This document shows positions 1 to 9,617 of a stretch of 57,158 nucleotides of DNA, piece by piece. The notes beneath the pieces were generated by a model that searched no databases, had not been told where the DNA came from, and worked only from the letters and a program-made list of their open reading frames with translations. A program made the position numbers and the translations under genes. Numbering within the stretch: the first letter of the stretch is position 1; each line of letters starts with the position of its first letter. Source of the stretch: Sphingomonadaceae bacterium (GTDB lineage Bacteria; Pseudomonadota; Alphaproteobacteria; Sphingomonadales; Sphingomonadaceae); NCBI GenBank assembly GCA_947463325.1, contig CANHQT010000012.1, forward strand, positions 1 through 57,158. The letters are read 5' to 3'.

Positions 1-693
1 ACCGCGCCGGGGGATGACGCCCAGGGCGTGCATGAGGCGCTCGACTATCTCATCGCTTCCAACCGCGTCGGCTGCGGGGACACTGTGCCGGCCTTTGCCG
101 ATGGTACCCTCAATGCTGCGGGCAAGCATGTCGTCGTGATCGGCGGCGGCGATACCGCAATGGATTGTGTGCGCACCGCCGTGCGTCAGGGCGCGGCTTC
201 GGTCCGCTGTCTCTACCGCCGCGATCGCGCCAACATGCCCGGCAGCCAGCGCGAGGTCGCCAATGCCGAAGAAGAAGGCGTGGTGTTTGACTGGCTCTCC
301 GCACCGGAAGCTTTCACCAGCGAAGGCGGCAAGGTCACCGGCGTGTCGGTGCGCGGCATGCGCCTCGGCGCGCCTGACGCAAGCGGCCGCCGCGCGCCGG
401 AGGCTGACCCCGACCGGCTCGATCATCGCCCGGCGGATATGGTGATCAAGGCTTTGGGCTTTGATGCGGAGGATCTGCCGGTGATGTTCGGCGCGCCTGA
501 TCTGTCGCTCACCCGCTGGGGCACGCTGCGTGTCGATGGCAGCATGATGACCGCCATCGACGGCGTGTTCGCGGCGGGGGATATTGTGCGCGGCGCCAGC
601 CTTGTCGTCTGGGGCATCCGTGACGGGCGTGATGTTGCGCAGCACATCGACCGCTGGCTGGCAGCAGCAGCACAGGAAAGGATTGCGGCATGA
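1..693 (+). CDS. gltD: glutamate synthase small (beta) subunit, C-terminal part
   Basis: The reading frame is open from the first base, so the gene is cut by the window edge and only about 230 C-terminal residues are seen. They carry the NADPH-binding Rossmann motif (VVVIGGGDTAMDC, encoded near 130-170) and the C-terminal FAD-binding signature (GVFAAGDIVRGASLVVWGI, near 565-620) typical of GltD. The subunit passes electrons from NADPH through FAD and Fe-S clusters to the large subunit for glutamate synthesis from glutamine and 2-oxoglutarate. The stop overlaps the start of the next gene by 4 bases (ATGA), which suggests translational coupling. The N-terminal Fe-S part lies outside the window. 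Confidence 0.93.
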   Translation, partial: TAPGDDAQGVHEALDYLIASNRVGCGDTVPAFADGTLNAAGKHVVVIGGGDTAMDCVRTAVRQGAASVRCLYRRDRANMPGSQREVANAEEEGVVFDWLSAPEAFTSEGGKVTGVSVRGMRLGAPDASGRRAPEADPDRLDHRPADMVIKALGFDAEDLPVMFGAPDLSLTRWGTLRVDGSMMTAIDGVFAAGDIVRGASLVVWGIRDGRDVAQHIDRWLAAAAQERIAA

Positions 694-1421
694 GGATGAT
701 CGGACGCATCGCACTTCCCCTCGCCATGATGCTTGCCGGGACTGGGGCCGTGGCTACCGCGCAGACTGCGCCCACCGCCCAACCCGCAACCGATGCCACC
801 GCCTTGCCGGAACCTGACCCCGAGCGCCTCGCCGCTGCCGAGCGTGTTGTGGATCGCATCTGGCCGATCGGGACCTTCCGGCGCGTAATGGATTCGACCA
901 TCGATTCGACCATGGCGATGGTGGGCGGCGTGGACGATGCGATGGCGGACACCGCCTGGATTCCGGACGAAAACAGCAAGGAAGGCCGCCGCGCGCAGCA
1001 TGAGGCGCGCACCGGTCGTCCGCTCAGCGGGACCGCCGAAGGCGATGCTGCTGCAACGGCGGCAAGTGAAGAGGCAGAAGCCGGCCTGCGCCGTATGAAT
1101 GAGGCGTTGATCCCGGTCTTTGAGCGTATCGAGCCGCCGATCCGCGCTGCCATCGCCCGCATCTATGCGCGCCGCTACAGCCTCACCGAACTGGGTGAGC
1201 TTGATGCCTTTTTCGCGACGCCCACTGGCGCCCGCTATGCCGAAGATTCCCTGACCCTCATGAATGATCCCGAGATGGTTCAGACCATGGCTTCGATGAT
1301 GGTTGAACTCATGCCCGCGCTCATGGGCGCGGCGATGGATCAGGCCAATGCCACTGGTGCGGACGCGGACGCAGCCGCCGCTGCCGCTGCCGCCGCCGAT
1401 GCCGCCGTGAAGGTCGAATGA
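690..1421 (+). CDS. DUF2059-family exported protein between gltD and gltB
   Basis: A 243-residue protein with an N-terminal signal peptide (MRMIGRIALPLAMMLAGTGAVATAQ) and a C-terminal half resembling DUF2059 (AIARIYARRYSLTELGELDAFF, then a stretch ending in a short helix). The last 25 residues are very Ala-rich (positions about 223-240). The function of DUF2059 proteins is not established. It overlaps gltD upstream and gltB downstream by 4 bases each (ATGA), so it is almost certainly translated from the glutamate synthase mRNA although it should be exported. Start and frame are clear; the family name is recalled from sequence pattern only. Confidence 0.8.
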   Translation: MRMIGRIALPLAMMLAGTGAVATAQTAPTAQPATDATALPEPDPERLAAAERVVDRIWPIGTFRRVMDSTIDSTMAMVGGVDDAMADTAWIPDENSKEGRRAQHEARTGRPLSGTAEGDAAATAASEEAEAGLRRMNEALIPVFERIEPPIRAAIARIYARRYSLTELGELDAFFATPTGARYAEDSLTLMNDPEMVQTMASMMVELMPALMGAAMDQANATGADADAAAAAAAAADAAVKVE

Positions 1422-4400
1422 AAGCAATGACGATGCACTACCCCACCCCCGAGCATGAGCGTTTGGCGCGCGAAGGCATGTATCGCCCCGACTATGAGGG
1501 CGATGCCTGCGGCGTCGGCCTCGTTGCCGCGACTGATGGCAAGCCCCAGCGTCGCGTGGTCGCCGCCGCGATCGATGCGCTCAAGGCGGTGTGGCACCGT
1601 GGCGCGGTCGATGCCGATGGCAAGACGGGCGATGGCGCGGGCATCCATGTCGACCTGCCCGTCCGTTTCTTTGACGATGCTATTGCCCATTCGGGGCATA
1701 AGGTGCTGCCTAACCGGCTGGCTGTGGGCATGGTGTTCCTGCCACGCACCGATCTCGGCGCGCAGGAAAGCTGCCGTACCATTGTCGAAAGCGCGATCAT
1801 CGAGGCTGGCTACACCATCTACGGCTGGCGGCAGGTGCCGGTCGATGTCGGGGTGATCGGGCAAAAGGCTCAGCGCACCCGCCCTGAAATTGAGCAGATC
1901 ATGATCGCTGGCCCGCTGCCTGAAGAGGAGAGCGAACAGGAGTTCGAGAAAAAGCTCTACCTTGTCCGCCGCCGCATCGAACGGCGCATCGTTGCCGCGC
2001 AGATTGCGGATTTCTACATCTGCTCGCTGTCCTGCCGGTCGATCATCTACAAGGGGCTGTTCCTCGCCGAGAGCCTGTCGCTCTTCTACCCCGATCTCGT
2101 CGATGAGCGGTTCGAGAGCCGCGTGGCGATCTTCCACCAGCGCTATTCCACCAACACCTTCCCGCAATGGTGGCTTGCCCAGCCGTTCCGCTGCCTCGCC
2201 CACAATGGCGAGATCAACACGATCCGCGGCAACAAGAATTGGATGAAGAGTCACGAGATCAAGATGGCGAGCCTCGCCTTCGGTGATCAGTCGGAAGAGA
2301 TTAAACCGGTCATCCCGGCCGGCGCGTCGGATACCGCCGCGCTCGACGCTGTGTTCGAAACCATCGTGCGTTCAGGGCGAGAGGCGCCGACCGCCAAGCT
2401 GATGCTGGTGCCAGAGGCGTGGGCGCATGAGCCTGAAATGCCGCCTGCCCATCATGCGATGTACCAGTATTTCGCGTCTGTGATGGAGCCTTGGGACGGC
2501 CCGGCCGCGCTCGCCATGACCGATGGCCGCTGGGCGGTTGCGGGTATGGACAGAAATGCCCTGCGCCCGCTGCGCTACACGGTCACTGATGACGGCCTCG
2601 TCATCGTCGGGTCGGAAAGCGGGATGGTTGTCGTTCCCGAACAGAATGTCAGCCGCAAGGGCCGGCTCGGCCCGGGCGAGATGCTCGCCGTCGATCTGGA
2701 GGAAGGGCGGCTCTATTTCGACCGAGAGGTGAAGGACCGCATCTCTGCGGAACAGGATTATGCCTCTCTGGTGAAGGGCTTCCGCACCCTCGCGGATCTG
2801 CCGCCTGCACAGGATGAGGCGATGCCTGTCCTTTCAGGTGAAACGCTGATCCGGCATCAGGTCGCAGCCGGCCTGACGCTGGAGGATATTGAACTCATCC
2901 TCTCGCCGATGGTGGAGGGTGGCAAGGAAGCGGTCGGCTCCATGGGTGATGATACGCCGCTGGCGGTCATCTCGGATAAGCCGCGGCTGCTCCACCAATT
3001 CTTCCGCCAGAATTTCAGCCAGGTCACCAACCCGCCGATTGACAGCTTGCGCGAACGGCATGTGATGAGCCTCAAGACGCGCTTCTCGAACCTCGCCAAC
3101 ATCCTCGATACCGCGGGGCAGAATGCCTCGGTTCTGGTGATCGATTCACCCGTGCTGCTCAACGCCGATTGGGCGCGCCTCAAGGCGACGTTCGGCGATG
3201 CCGTGGCGGACATCGACTGCACTTTCGATTCAGGCTCCGGCGCTGCCGGCCTGCGCGAAGCTATCGCCCGCGTGCGTGCAGAAGCAGAGGCGGCCGTTCG
3301 TGCCGGCCGGTCGGAGCTGTTTCTGACCGATGAGCATAAGAGCAAGGACCGCGTCGGCATCGCGATGGTGCTGGCGGCTGCGGCCGTCCACACCCACCTC
3401 GTCAGGCAGGGGCTGCGCTCTTATGCCTCGGTCAATGTCCGTTCCAGCGAATGCCTCGATACGCACAGCTTTGCCGTGCTGATCGGTGTCGGCGCCACCA
3501 CCGTCAACGCCTGGCTGACCGAGGTTGTGATTGCTGACCGTCACGCCCGTGGTCTGGCCGGTTCCCGCACGCTCGATCAGTGCCTCGCCAATTTCCGCAA
3601 GGCGATCGACGATGGTCTCCTGAAGATCATGTCAAAGATGGGGATCGCGGTCATCTCCAGCTATCGCGGCGGCTACAATTTCGAGGCGGTCGGCCTGTCG
3701 CGCAGTCTGGTGAATGATCTGTTCCCCGGCATGCCCGCCAAAATCTCGGGCGAAGGCTATGTCAGCCTGTCGGTCAATGCGCAGGAACGGCATGAGGCCG
3801 CCTTCCAGCCCGATGTAGTGCGCCTGCCGGTCGGCGGTTTCTACCGCCAGCGCGCCGGTGGGGAGACGCACGCATGGTCGGCACAGCTCATGCACCTCCT
3901 CCAGACGGCGGTCGCGACTGACAGCTATTCCACCTATCTAGCCTTCTCACGCGGCATCCGTGATCTGCCGCCGGTCTATCTGCGCGACCTGCTGGAGTTC
4001 ACCGACGCGCGCAAACCCGTGCCGCTCGATGAGGTCGAGGCGATTACGGAAATCCGCAAGCGGTTCATTACGCCGGGGATGAGCCTCGGCGCTCTTTCTC
4101 CGGAAGCGCATGAGACGCTGGCGATCGCTATGAACCGCATCGGTGCGAAGGCGGTATCGGGTGAGGGCGGGGAGGATAGCGCGCGCTACAAACCCTATGC
4201 CAATGGCGACAATGCCAACAGCGTGATCAAGCAGATCGCGTCAGGCCGCTTCGGTGTCACTGCAGAATATCTCGGCGCGTGCGACGAGATTGAGATCAAG
4301 GTCGCGCAGGGCGCCAAGCCCGGAGAGGGCGGCCAGTTGCCGGGCTTTAAGGTGAGCGAGATGATCGCGCGCCTGCGCCACTCGACGCCGGGCGTAACGC

Positions 4401-5953
4401 TCATCTCCCCGCCGCCGCACCATGACATCTATTCGATCGAGGATCTGGCGCAGCTGATCTATGATCTGAAGCAGATCAATCCGCGCGCCCGCGTCTGCGT
4501 GAAGCTGGTGAGTTCCGCCGGCATCGGCACGGTCGCCGCCGGTGTTGCCAAGGCGCATGCCGATGCGATCCTCGTTTCCGGCCACGTCGGTGGCACCGGG
4601 GCAAGCCCGCAGACCAGCATCAAATATGCCGGCACGCCGTGGGAAATGGGCCTCAGTGAAGTCAACCAGGTGTTGACCCTCAACGGCCTTCGTCACCGCG
4701 TGAAACTGCGCACCGATGGCGGTCTGAAGACCGGGAGGGATGTTGTCATCGCGGCGATCCTCGGGGCGGAGGAATATGGCATCGGCACGCTCAGCCTCGT
4801 TGCCATGGGCTGCATCATGGTGCGCCAGTGTCACAGCAACACCTGCCCGGTCGGCGTTTGCACACAGGATGAAAAGCTGCGCGCCAAATTCACCGGCAGC
4901 CCTGAAAAGGTCATCAATCTGATGACCTTCATCGCAGAGGAAGTGCGCGAAATCCTTGCAAGGCTCGGTTTCCACAGCCTTGATGAGATCATCGGCCGGA
5001 CGGAACTGCTGCGACAGGTGAGCCGCGGTGCCGAGCATCTCGACGATCTCGATCTCAACCCCATCCTCGCCAAGGTCGACGCACCGGATACCGAGCGCCG
5101 CTTTGCCATCGAAGGGCACCGCAATGAGGTGCCGGACAGCCTCGACGCGCAAATCCTGCATGATGCCCGGCCGGTGTTCGAGCGTGGCGAGAAGATGCAG
5201 CTGACCTATACTGTGCGCAACACGCACCGGGCGGTCGGCACGCGGCTTTCGGCGGAGATCACCTCTCGCTTCGGCATGAAGGCGCTCAATCACGGCCATG
5301 TCCATGTCCGCCTGCGCGGCAGTGCGGGCCAGTCGCTTGGCGCCTTCCTTTGCCAGGGCATCACGCTCGAAGTGTTCGGCGATGCCAATGACTATGTCGG
5401 CAAGGGTCTCTCCGGTGGGCGCATTGCGGTGCGGCCGATGGTCAAATCGCCGCTGGTCAGCCGGGACAACAGCATCATCGGCAATACCGTGCTCTACGGC
5501 GCCACTTCGGGTCAGTTGTTCGCTGCGGGCCAGGCAGGTGAACGGTTCGCGGTACGCAATTCAGGCGCGGAAGTGGTCGTCGAAGGCTGCGGTGCCAATG
5601 GCTGCGAATATATGACCGGCGGCGTTGCCGTCATTCTGGGTTCGGTCGGCTCCAATTTCGGGGCGGGCATGACCGGCGGGATGGCCTTCGTCCTCGATCT
5701 GGAGGATCGCTTTGCAAAGCGCGCCAACCCCGAAAGCATCGTTTGGCAACGCCTTGCCAGCACGCATTGGGAAGGCGTTCTCAAGGATCTGATCGAACAG
5801 CATGTCGCGATGACGGACAGTGGTTGGGGCAAAGAATTGCTCGCCGACTGGGATCGCTGGCGGGATCGGTTCTGGCAAGTCTGCCCGAAGGAAATGCTGA
5901 CCCGCCTCGCGTATCCGCTTGATGAACGGGAGGAATTGGTGGCCGCAGAATGA
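1418..5953 (+). CDS. gltB: glutamate synthase large (alpha) subunit
   Basis: 1511 residues, the normal length for GltB. A propeptide of about 30 residues precedes the Ntn-type glutaminase nucleophile Cys31 (DACGVGLVA). The central FMN/(beta-alpha)8 synthase domain follows, with the [3Fe-4S] motif CIMVRQCHSNTCPVG at Cys1132, Cys1138 and Cys1143, and the C-terminal GXGXG beta-helix domain (NSGAEVVVEGCGANGCEYM). It hydrolyses glutamine and channels ammonia to 2-oxoglutarate in the cytoplasm. Three in-frame ATGs lie at the start (1418, 1427, 1433); 1418 is chosen because it overlaps the preceding stop (ATGA). The order gltD then gltB is the reverse of the common gltBD order. Confidence 0.97.
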   Translation: MKAMTMHYPTPEHERLAREGMYRPDYEGDACGVGLVAATDGKPQRRVVAAAIDALKAVWHRGAVDADGKTGDGAGIHVDLPVRFFDDAIAHSGHKVLPNRLAVGMVFLPRTDLGAQESCRTIVESAIIEAGYTIYGWRQVPVDVGVIGQKAQRTRPEIEQIMIAGPLPEEESEQEFEKKLYLVRRRIERRIVAAQIADFYICSLSCRSIIYKGLFLAESLSLFYPDLVDERFESRVAIFHQRYSTNTFPQWWLAQPFRCLAHNGEINTIRGNKNWMKSHEIKMASLAFGDQSEEIKPVIPAGASDTAALDAVFETIVRSGREAPTAKLMLVPEAWAHEPEMPPAHHAMYQYFASVMEPWDGPAALAMTDGRWAVAGMDRNALRPLRYTVTDDGLVIVGSESGMVVVPEQNVSRKGRLGPGEMLAVDLEEGRLYFDREVKDRISAEQDYASLVKGFRTLADLPPAQDEAMPVLSGETLIRHQVAAGLTLEDIELILSPMVEGGKEAVGSMGDDTPLAVISDKPRLLHQFFRQNFSQVTNPPIDSLRERHVMSLKTRFSNLANILDTAGQNASVLVIDSPVLLNADWARLKATFGDAVADIDCTFDSGSGAAGLREAIARVRAEAEAAVRAGRSELFLTDEHKSKDRVGIAMVLAAAAVHTHLVRQGLRSYASVNVRSSECLDTHSFAVLIGVGATTVNAWLTEVVIADRHARGLAGSRTLDQCLANFRKAIDDGLLKIMSKMGIAVISSYRGGYNFEAVGLSRSLVNDLFPGMPAKISGEGYVSLSVNAQERHEAAFQPDVVRLPVGGFYRQRAGGETHAWSAQLMHLLQTAVATDSYSTYLAFSRGIRDLPPVYLRDLLEFTDARKPVPLDEVEAITEIRKRFITPGMSLGALSPEAHETLAIAMNRIGAKAVSGEGGEDSARYKPYANGDNANSVIKQIASGRFGVTAEYLGACDEIEIKVAQGAKPGEGGQLPGFKVSEMIARLRHSTPGVTLISPPPHHDIYSIEDLAQLIYDLKQINPRARVCVKLVSSAGIGTVAAGVAKAHADAILVSGHVGGTGASPQTSIKYAGTPWEMGLSEVNQVLTLNGLRHRVKLRTDGGLKTGRDVVIAAILGAEEYGIGTLSLVAMGCIMVRQCHSNTCPVGVCTQDEKLRAKFTGSPEKVINLMTFIAEEVREILARLGFHSLDEIIGRTELLRQVSRGAEHLDDLDLNPILAKVDAPDTERRFAIEGHRNEVPDSLDAQILHDARPVFERGEKMQLTYTVRNTHRAVGTRLSAEITSRFGMKALNHGHVHVRLRGSAGQSLGAFLCQGITLEVFGDANDYVGKGLSGGRIAVRPMVKSPLVSRDNSIIGNTVLYGATSGQLFAAGQAGERFAVRNSGAEVVVEGCGANGCEYMTGGVAVILGSVGSNFGAGMTGGMAFVLDLEDRFAKRANPESIVWQRLASTHWEGVLKDLIEQHVAMTDSGWGKELLADWDRWRDRFWQVCPKEMLTRLAYPLDEREELVAAE

Positions 5954-5958
5954 TGGTT

Positions 5959-5979
5959 CGCGCGCCAGTCTTGCGCGCG
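5959..5979. other. GC-only inverted repeat between gltB and bchI
   Basis: A perfect 7-bp stem (CGCGCGC / GCGCGCG) with a 7-base loop lies just after the gltB stop and before bchI. No T-run follows, so it is not a canonical intrinsic terminator. It may weaken read-through from the glt operon or mean nothing in this GC-rich DNA. No TGT-N12-ACA operator is visible in this gap. Confidence 0.3.
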
Positions 5980-6005
5980 CCATGCCTTCTGTTAGCTTAA
6001 CCGCC

Positions 6006-7013
6006 ATGGGGGCATTTCCGTTCAGCGCCATTGTTGGCCAGGAAGAAATGAAGCGCGCACTGCTGATTGCGGCAGTGGACGCGCGCGTCGGCGGCGTGAT
6101 GATCTTCGGCGATCGCGGTACCGGTAAGTCGACTGCGGCACGCGCATTGGCCGCTACGTTGCCGCCGATCCCGATGGTCGCCGGATGTCGTTACAACAGC
6201 CATCCTGATGAGGCCGCGCGCAGTCCCGATCATGTGCCGGATGCGAAGGTGCGCACCGTCAAGGCACCGGTTCCCTTCGTCGATCTGCCGCTCGGCTCGA
6301 CCGAGGATCGGGTGGTTGGCACCCTTGATCTCGAAGCCGCGCTGACACGGGGGGAAAAGCGTTTCGAACCCGGCTTGCTCGCCCGCGCGCACCGGGGCTT
6401 CCTCTACATAGACGAGATCAACCTGCTCGAGGATCATGTCGTCGACCTGCTGCTGGATGTCGCCGCTTCTGGCGAGAATCTTGTTGAACGCGATGGTTTG
6501 TCGGTTCGCCACCCGGCCCGCTTTGTGCTGATCGGCAGTGGCAATCCGGAGGAGGGCGAACTGCGCCCGCAGCTGCTCGACCGCTTTGGTCTCTCGGTCG
6601 AGGTGCGCACGCCCGAAGCAATCGATGACCGGGTAGAAATCATGCGCCGCTGCGATGCAGCAGAGCGCGACCCTGCCGGCTTTGCAGAGCAATGGCGCGA
6701 AGAGGACGCCAAGGTGCTAAAGCGGATCGCCAAGGCCAAGTCCGCTTTGCCAAAGGTCGAAGCACCGGATGCAGCCATTGCGGACATGGCGGAACTGTGC
6801 CGCGCTGTGGGGGCGGATGGTTTGCGCGGGGAACTCACCCTTTTGCGGGCCTGTCGCGCACTCGCCGCGCTCGATGGCAAAAAGGCTGTGACGCGCCAGC
6901 ACATCCGGGCGATTGCCCCGCTCGCGCTGCGCCATCGCCTGCGCCGCAATGTGCTCGATGAAACGGGATCGACCGTGCGCATCGAACGCGCGCTCGGCGA
7001 ATTGTTCGGCTGA
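6006..7013 (+). CDS. bchI: magnesium chelatase ATPase subunit I
   Basis: 335 residues from ATG 6006 (MGAFPFSAIVGQ), matching the usual 334-350 of BchI. An AAA+ ATPase: Walker A GDRGTGKST at residues 35-43, Walker B LYIDEINLL, and the conserved region GSGNPEEGELRPQLLDRFGL. With BchD it forms the motor that drives Mg2+ insertion into protoporphyrin IX by BchH. In-frame ATGs upstream (5982, 5919) are possible, but the family N-terminus (FPFSAIVGQE) fits the 6006 start; no strong Shine-Dalgarno sequence distinguishes them. It begins 52 bp after gltB on the same strand and is followed 2 bp later by bchD. Confidence 0.96.
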   Translation: MGAFPFSAIVGQEEMKRALLIAAVDARVGGVMIFGDRGTGKSTAARALAATLPPIPMVAGCRYNSHPDEAARSPDHVPDAKVRTVKAPVPFVDLPLGSTEDRVVGTLDLEAALTRGEKRFEPGLLARAHRGFLYIDEINLLEDHVVDLLLDVAASGENLVERDGLSVRHPARFVLIGSGNPEEGELRPQLLDRFGLSVEVRTPEAIDDRVEIMRRCDAAERDPAGFAEQWREEDAKVLKRIAKAKSALPKVEAPDAAIADMAELCRAVGADGLRGELTLLRACRALAALDGKKAVTRQHIRAIAPLALRHRLRRNVLDETGSTVRIERALGELFG

Positions 7014-7015
7014 CC

Positions 7016-8689
7016 ATGACTGCCGCCGGCAATGATGGCGGCAGCGATCCGGCTCTGGCCCTTGCGCTGTTCGCCTGCGATCCGATCCGCCTAGGCGGCA
7101 TCGTCCTCAGCGGCGATGGCCCGGTGCGTGATGCCATGCTGGCCCATCTCAAAACCACGCTTTCTGGCGACAGGGCGTGGGTGCGCGTCCCGGCCAATGT
7201 CGACATCGCCCGTCTCATCGGCGGGCTGGATTTTGCCGCGACGCTGGCATCCGGGCGTCCCGTGCATGCGGTCGGGTTGATTGAGGCAGCGGCGGACGGG
7301 ATCCTGCTGCTCCCAATGGCGGAGCGCATGGCAGGCGAGGTGGCCGTTCCGGTCGCTCAGGCGCTTGATGAGGGCCAGCTGGCAGCGATCCTGCTCGATG
7401 ACGGGCGGGACGATGAAGAGACCGTTCCGGACAGGCTGGCTGAGCGATGCGCCTTCATCTGCCATGTCGGCGGCTTGCGTGAATTTGGCGCGGCAGGCTG
7501 GCCGGCTGCCATTGCCTGTGATGCAGTGGCGCCGCTCGCGGATGAGCAACGGCGGGCGCTTGCAGCGACGGCCGCTGCGCTTGGGGTTGTATCGGTCAGG
7601 TCCGCGATCTTCGCTGACCGGGCGGCGCGCGGTCATGCCGCGCTCCACGGTCGGCGGGAGGTGGATGATGATGATTTGGCGGCGGCGGTTCGGTTGGTGC
7701 TTGCGCCCCGCGCCACGCGCTTGCCGGAATCGGTTCCCCCGCCGCCGGAAAGCCCGCCCGAGCCCGAGGCACAGCAGGATGCGGCTGGGGACAGTGAACA
7801 ACAGCCGCCGACTGATGCTGATCTTGCGGACATGATGCTTGACGCTGCCACCGCCGCTATTCCGCCTGATGTCCTTGCCGCCATTGGCAAGGGCGTGCGC
7901 CGTCATGGTCGGGGCGCTGGCGGACGCGCGGGGCAGAAGCGCAAATCCGCCCGCCGGGGCCGTCCGCTGGGTTCGCGTGCCGGAACACCGGGACATGGCA
8001 AGCGTCTCGCCCTGATCGACACATTGCGCGCCGCCGCCCCATGGCAGACGATCCGACGGCGCGAGCGGGCGGGGCAGGATGATGATCGTCTGCAGTTGCG
8101 CCTCTCTGACCTGCGCATCCGCCGGTTCGAACAGCGGTCGACCAGCCTCACCATCTTTGCGGTTGATGCTTCGGGTTCCTCCGCCATGGCGCGGCTTGCC
8201 GAAGCGAAGGGTGCGGTCGAACTGCTGCTCGCCGAAGCCTATGTGAAGCGGTCGGAGGTCGCGCTGATCGCCTTCCGGCAAACGGCGGCAGAACTGCTGC
8301 TGCCACCGACCCGATCACTCACCCGCGCCCGCCGGGCCCTGGCGGCTCTGCCCGGCGGTGGGGGCACCCCGCTCGCGGCCGGTGTCCTTGCCGCGCATGG
8401 TTTGGCAGAGCAGGCCGAGCGCGCGGGATCGACGCCGCTGATTGCCATGCTGACTGATGGAAAGGCGAATGTCGCCTATGCATCCGGGGGGGATCGCTCA
8501 ACCGCGATGGAAGAGGCCATGGCTGCGGCGAAGCAGGTGGCGGATAGCGGCATCGCCAGCGTCGTCATCGACATATCACCACGCCCGCGGGAGGAGGCAG
8601 CCGCACTGGCTGCGGCGATGGGCGGGCGCTACCTGCCGCTCCCCCATGCCGGCAGCGCGGCGATGGTGGCGGCCATAGAGAGCCTGTGA
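7016..8689 (+). CDS. bchD: magnesium chelatase subunit D
   Basis: 557 residues. The N-terminal half is a degenerate AAA+ domain without a proper Walker A. A Pro/Glu-rich linker (about residues 240-265, PPPPESPPEPE) leads to a C-terminal integrin-I/von Willebrand A domain with the MIDAS motif D-A-S-G-S near residue 382 (FAVDASGSS). BchD is the platform that joins the BchI ring to BchH. It follows bchI by 2 bp and its stop overlaps the GTG start of bchO (GTGA), so bchIDO is one operon. Confidence 0.96.
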   Translation: MTAAGNDGGSDPALALALFACDPIRLGGIVLSGDGPVRDAMLAHLKTTLSGDRAWVRVPANVDIARLIGGLDFAATLASGRPVHAVGLIEAAADGILLLPMAERMAGEVAVPVAQALDEGQLAAILLDDGRDDEETVPDRLAERCAFICHVGGLREFGAAGWPAAIACDAVAPLADEQRRALAATAAALGVVSVRSAIFADRAARGHAALHGRREVDDDDLAAAVRLVLAPRATRLPESVPPPPESPPEPEAQQDAAGDSEQQPPTDADLADMMLDAATAAIPPDVLAAIGKGVRRHGRGAGGRAGQKRKSARRGRPLGSRAGTPGHGKRLALIDTLRAAAPWQTIRRRERAGQDDDRLQLRLSDLRIRRFEQRSTSLTIFAVDASGSSAMARLAEAKGAVELLLAEAYVKRSEVALIAFRQTAAELLLPPTRSLTRARRALAALPGGGGTPLAAGVLAAHGLAEQAERAGSTPLIAMLTDGKANVAYASGGDRSTAMEEAMAAAKQVADSGIASVVIDISPRPREEAAALAAAMGGRYLPLPHAGSAAMVAAIESL

Positions 8690-9594
8690 GCAGTCGCTAT
8701 CCTGACTGGGCGAAGGACGGGGTGGACTGGCCAAACCGGCCAGCCAGCCGCTTTGTCGATGCCGCCCACTACCGCTGGCATGTGCAGGATATGGGGCCGG
8801 CAAAGGGAGACGCAGAGGGAAGGGCGCCGGTCTGTCTGCTCATCCACGGCACAGGCGCTGCCACCCACAGCTGGCGCGGCGTCATGCCATTACTGGCGGA
8901 GCACTGGCGGGTGATTGCCATCGATCTGCCGGGGCACGGCTTCACCCGTGGTAGCTTTGCGCGCTCCGTTACTTTGCCTGCGATGACAGCCTCACTTGGC
9001 GAATTGCTCGATGTGTTGGATGTGAATCCCGACCTGATTGTCGGGCACAGCGCGGGCGTCGCGATCGCCGCGCAGCTTCTGCTCGACCGCAATCTCGCCA
9101 TCCCGCTGGTCGGCCTCACCCCTGCGCTGCTGCCCTTCCCGGGCATCGCCGCGCGACTATTTCCGACGCTCGCCAGGATCCTGTTCACCAATCCATTTGT
9201 CTCCATCATCTTTTCCCGTCTCGCCGCGCGCCCGGGTGAGACCCGTCGCTTCCTTGAGCGGTCTACCGGATCGCGGATCGATGCGGATGGCGCGCAATTG
9301 TATCAGCGCCTGTTCAGCCATTCCGGCCATTGTGACGGCGCGATCAGGATGATGGCCAATTGGCAGCTGGAGCCTTTGCGCGATGCATTGCCGCGCCTGC
9401 GCTCGCCAACCCTTCTTCTGTGGGGTGGACGGGACAATGCCATTCCGCCATCGGCGGTGGCGGGGGCAGCCTCGCTCATCCCCGATTGCGAAGCACGGGA
9501 GTTGCCCGGCCTCGGCCATCTTGCGCATGAGGAGGATCCTGCGCTGGCAGCCTCACTCATTGGGGAATTTGCGCAAAACCATGCGACGACATAA
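8686..9594 (+). CDS. bchO: alpha/beta hydrolase BchO
   Basis: 302 residues, alpha/beta-hydrolase fold: oxyanion region LLIHGTGAATHSW, DLPGHGFTRG, and nucleophile elbow GHSAG with Ser122, with a late His in GLGHLAHEE. In photosynthesis clusters this gene follows bchID and is called the putative Mg-chelatase accessory protein BchO; its exact substrate is not known. The GTG start overlaps the bchD stop (GTGA). Identification rests on the fold motifs plus the fixed bchI-bchD-bchO order. Confidence 0.93.
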   Translation: MSSRYPDWAKDGVDWPNRPASRFVDAAHYRWHVQDMGPAKGDAEGRAPVCLLIHGTGAATHSWRGVMPLLAEHWRVIAIDLPGHGFTRGSFARSVTLPAMTASLGELLDVLDVNPDLIVGHSAGVAIAAQLLLDRNLAIPLVGLTPALLPFPGIAARLFPTLARILFTNPFVSIIFSRLAARPGETRRFLERSTGSRIDADGAQLYQRLFSHSGHCDGAIRMMANWQLEPLRDALPRLRSPTLLLWGGRDNAIPPSAVAGAASLIPDCEARELPGLGHLAHEEDPALAASLIGEFAQNHATT

Positions 9595-9617
9595 GTTCGG
9601 ATAAAGGGAGAGAGGCG

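Noticed and set aside
5954-6005. PpsR operator or clear promoter before bchI
   Set aside because: No TGT-N12-ACA site in the gap; only a GC inverted repeat. bchIDO may be read from upstream or from an unrecognised promoter.
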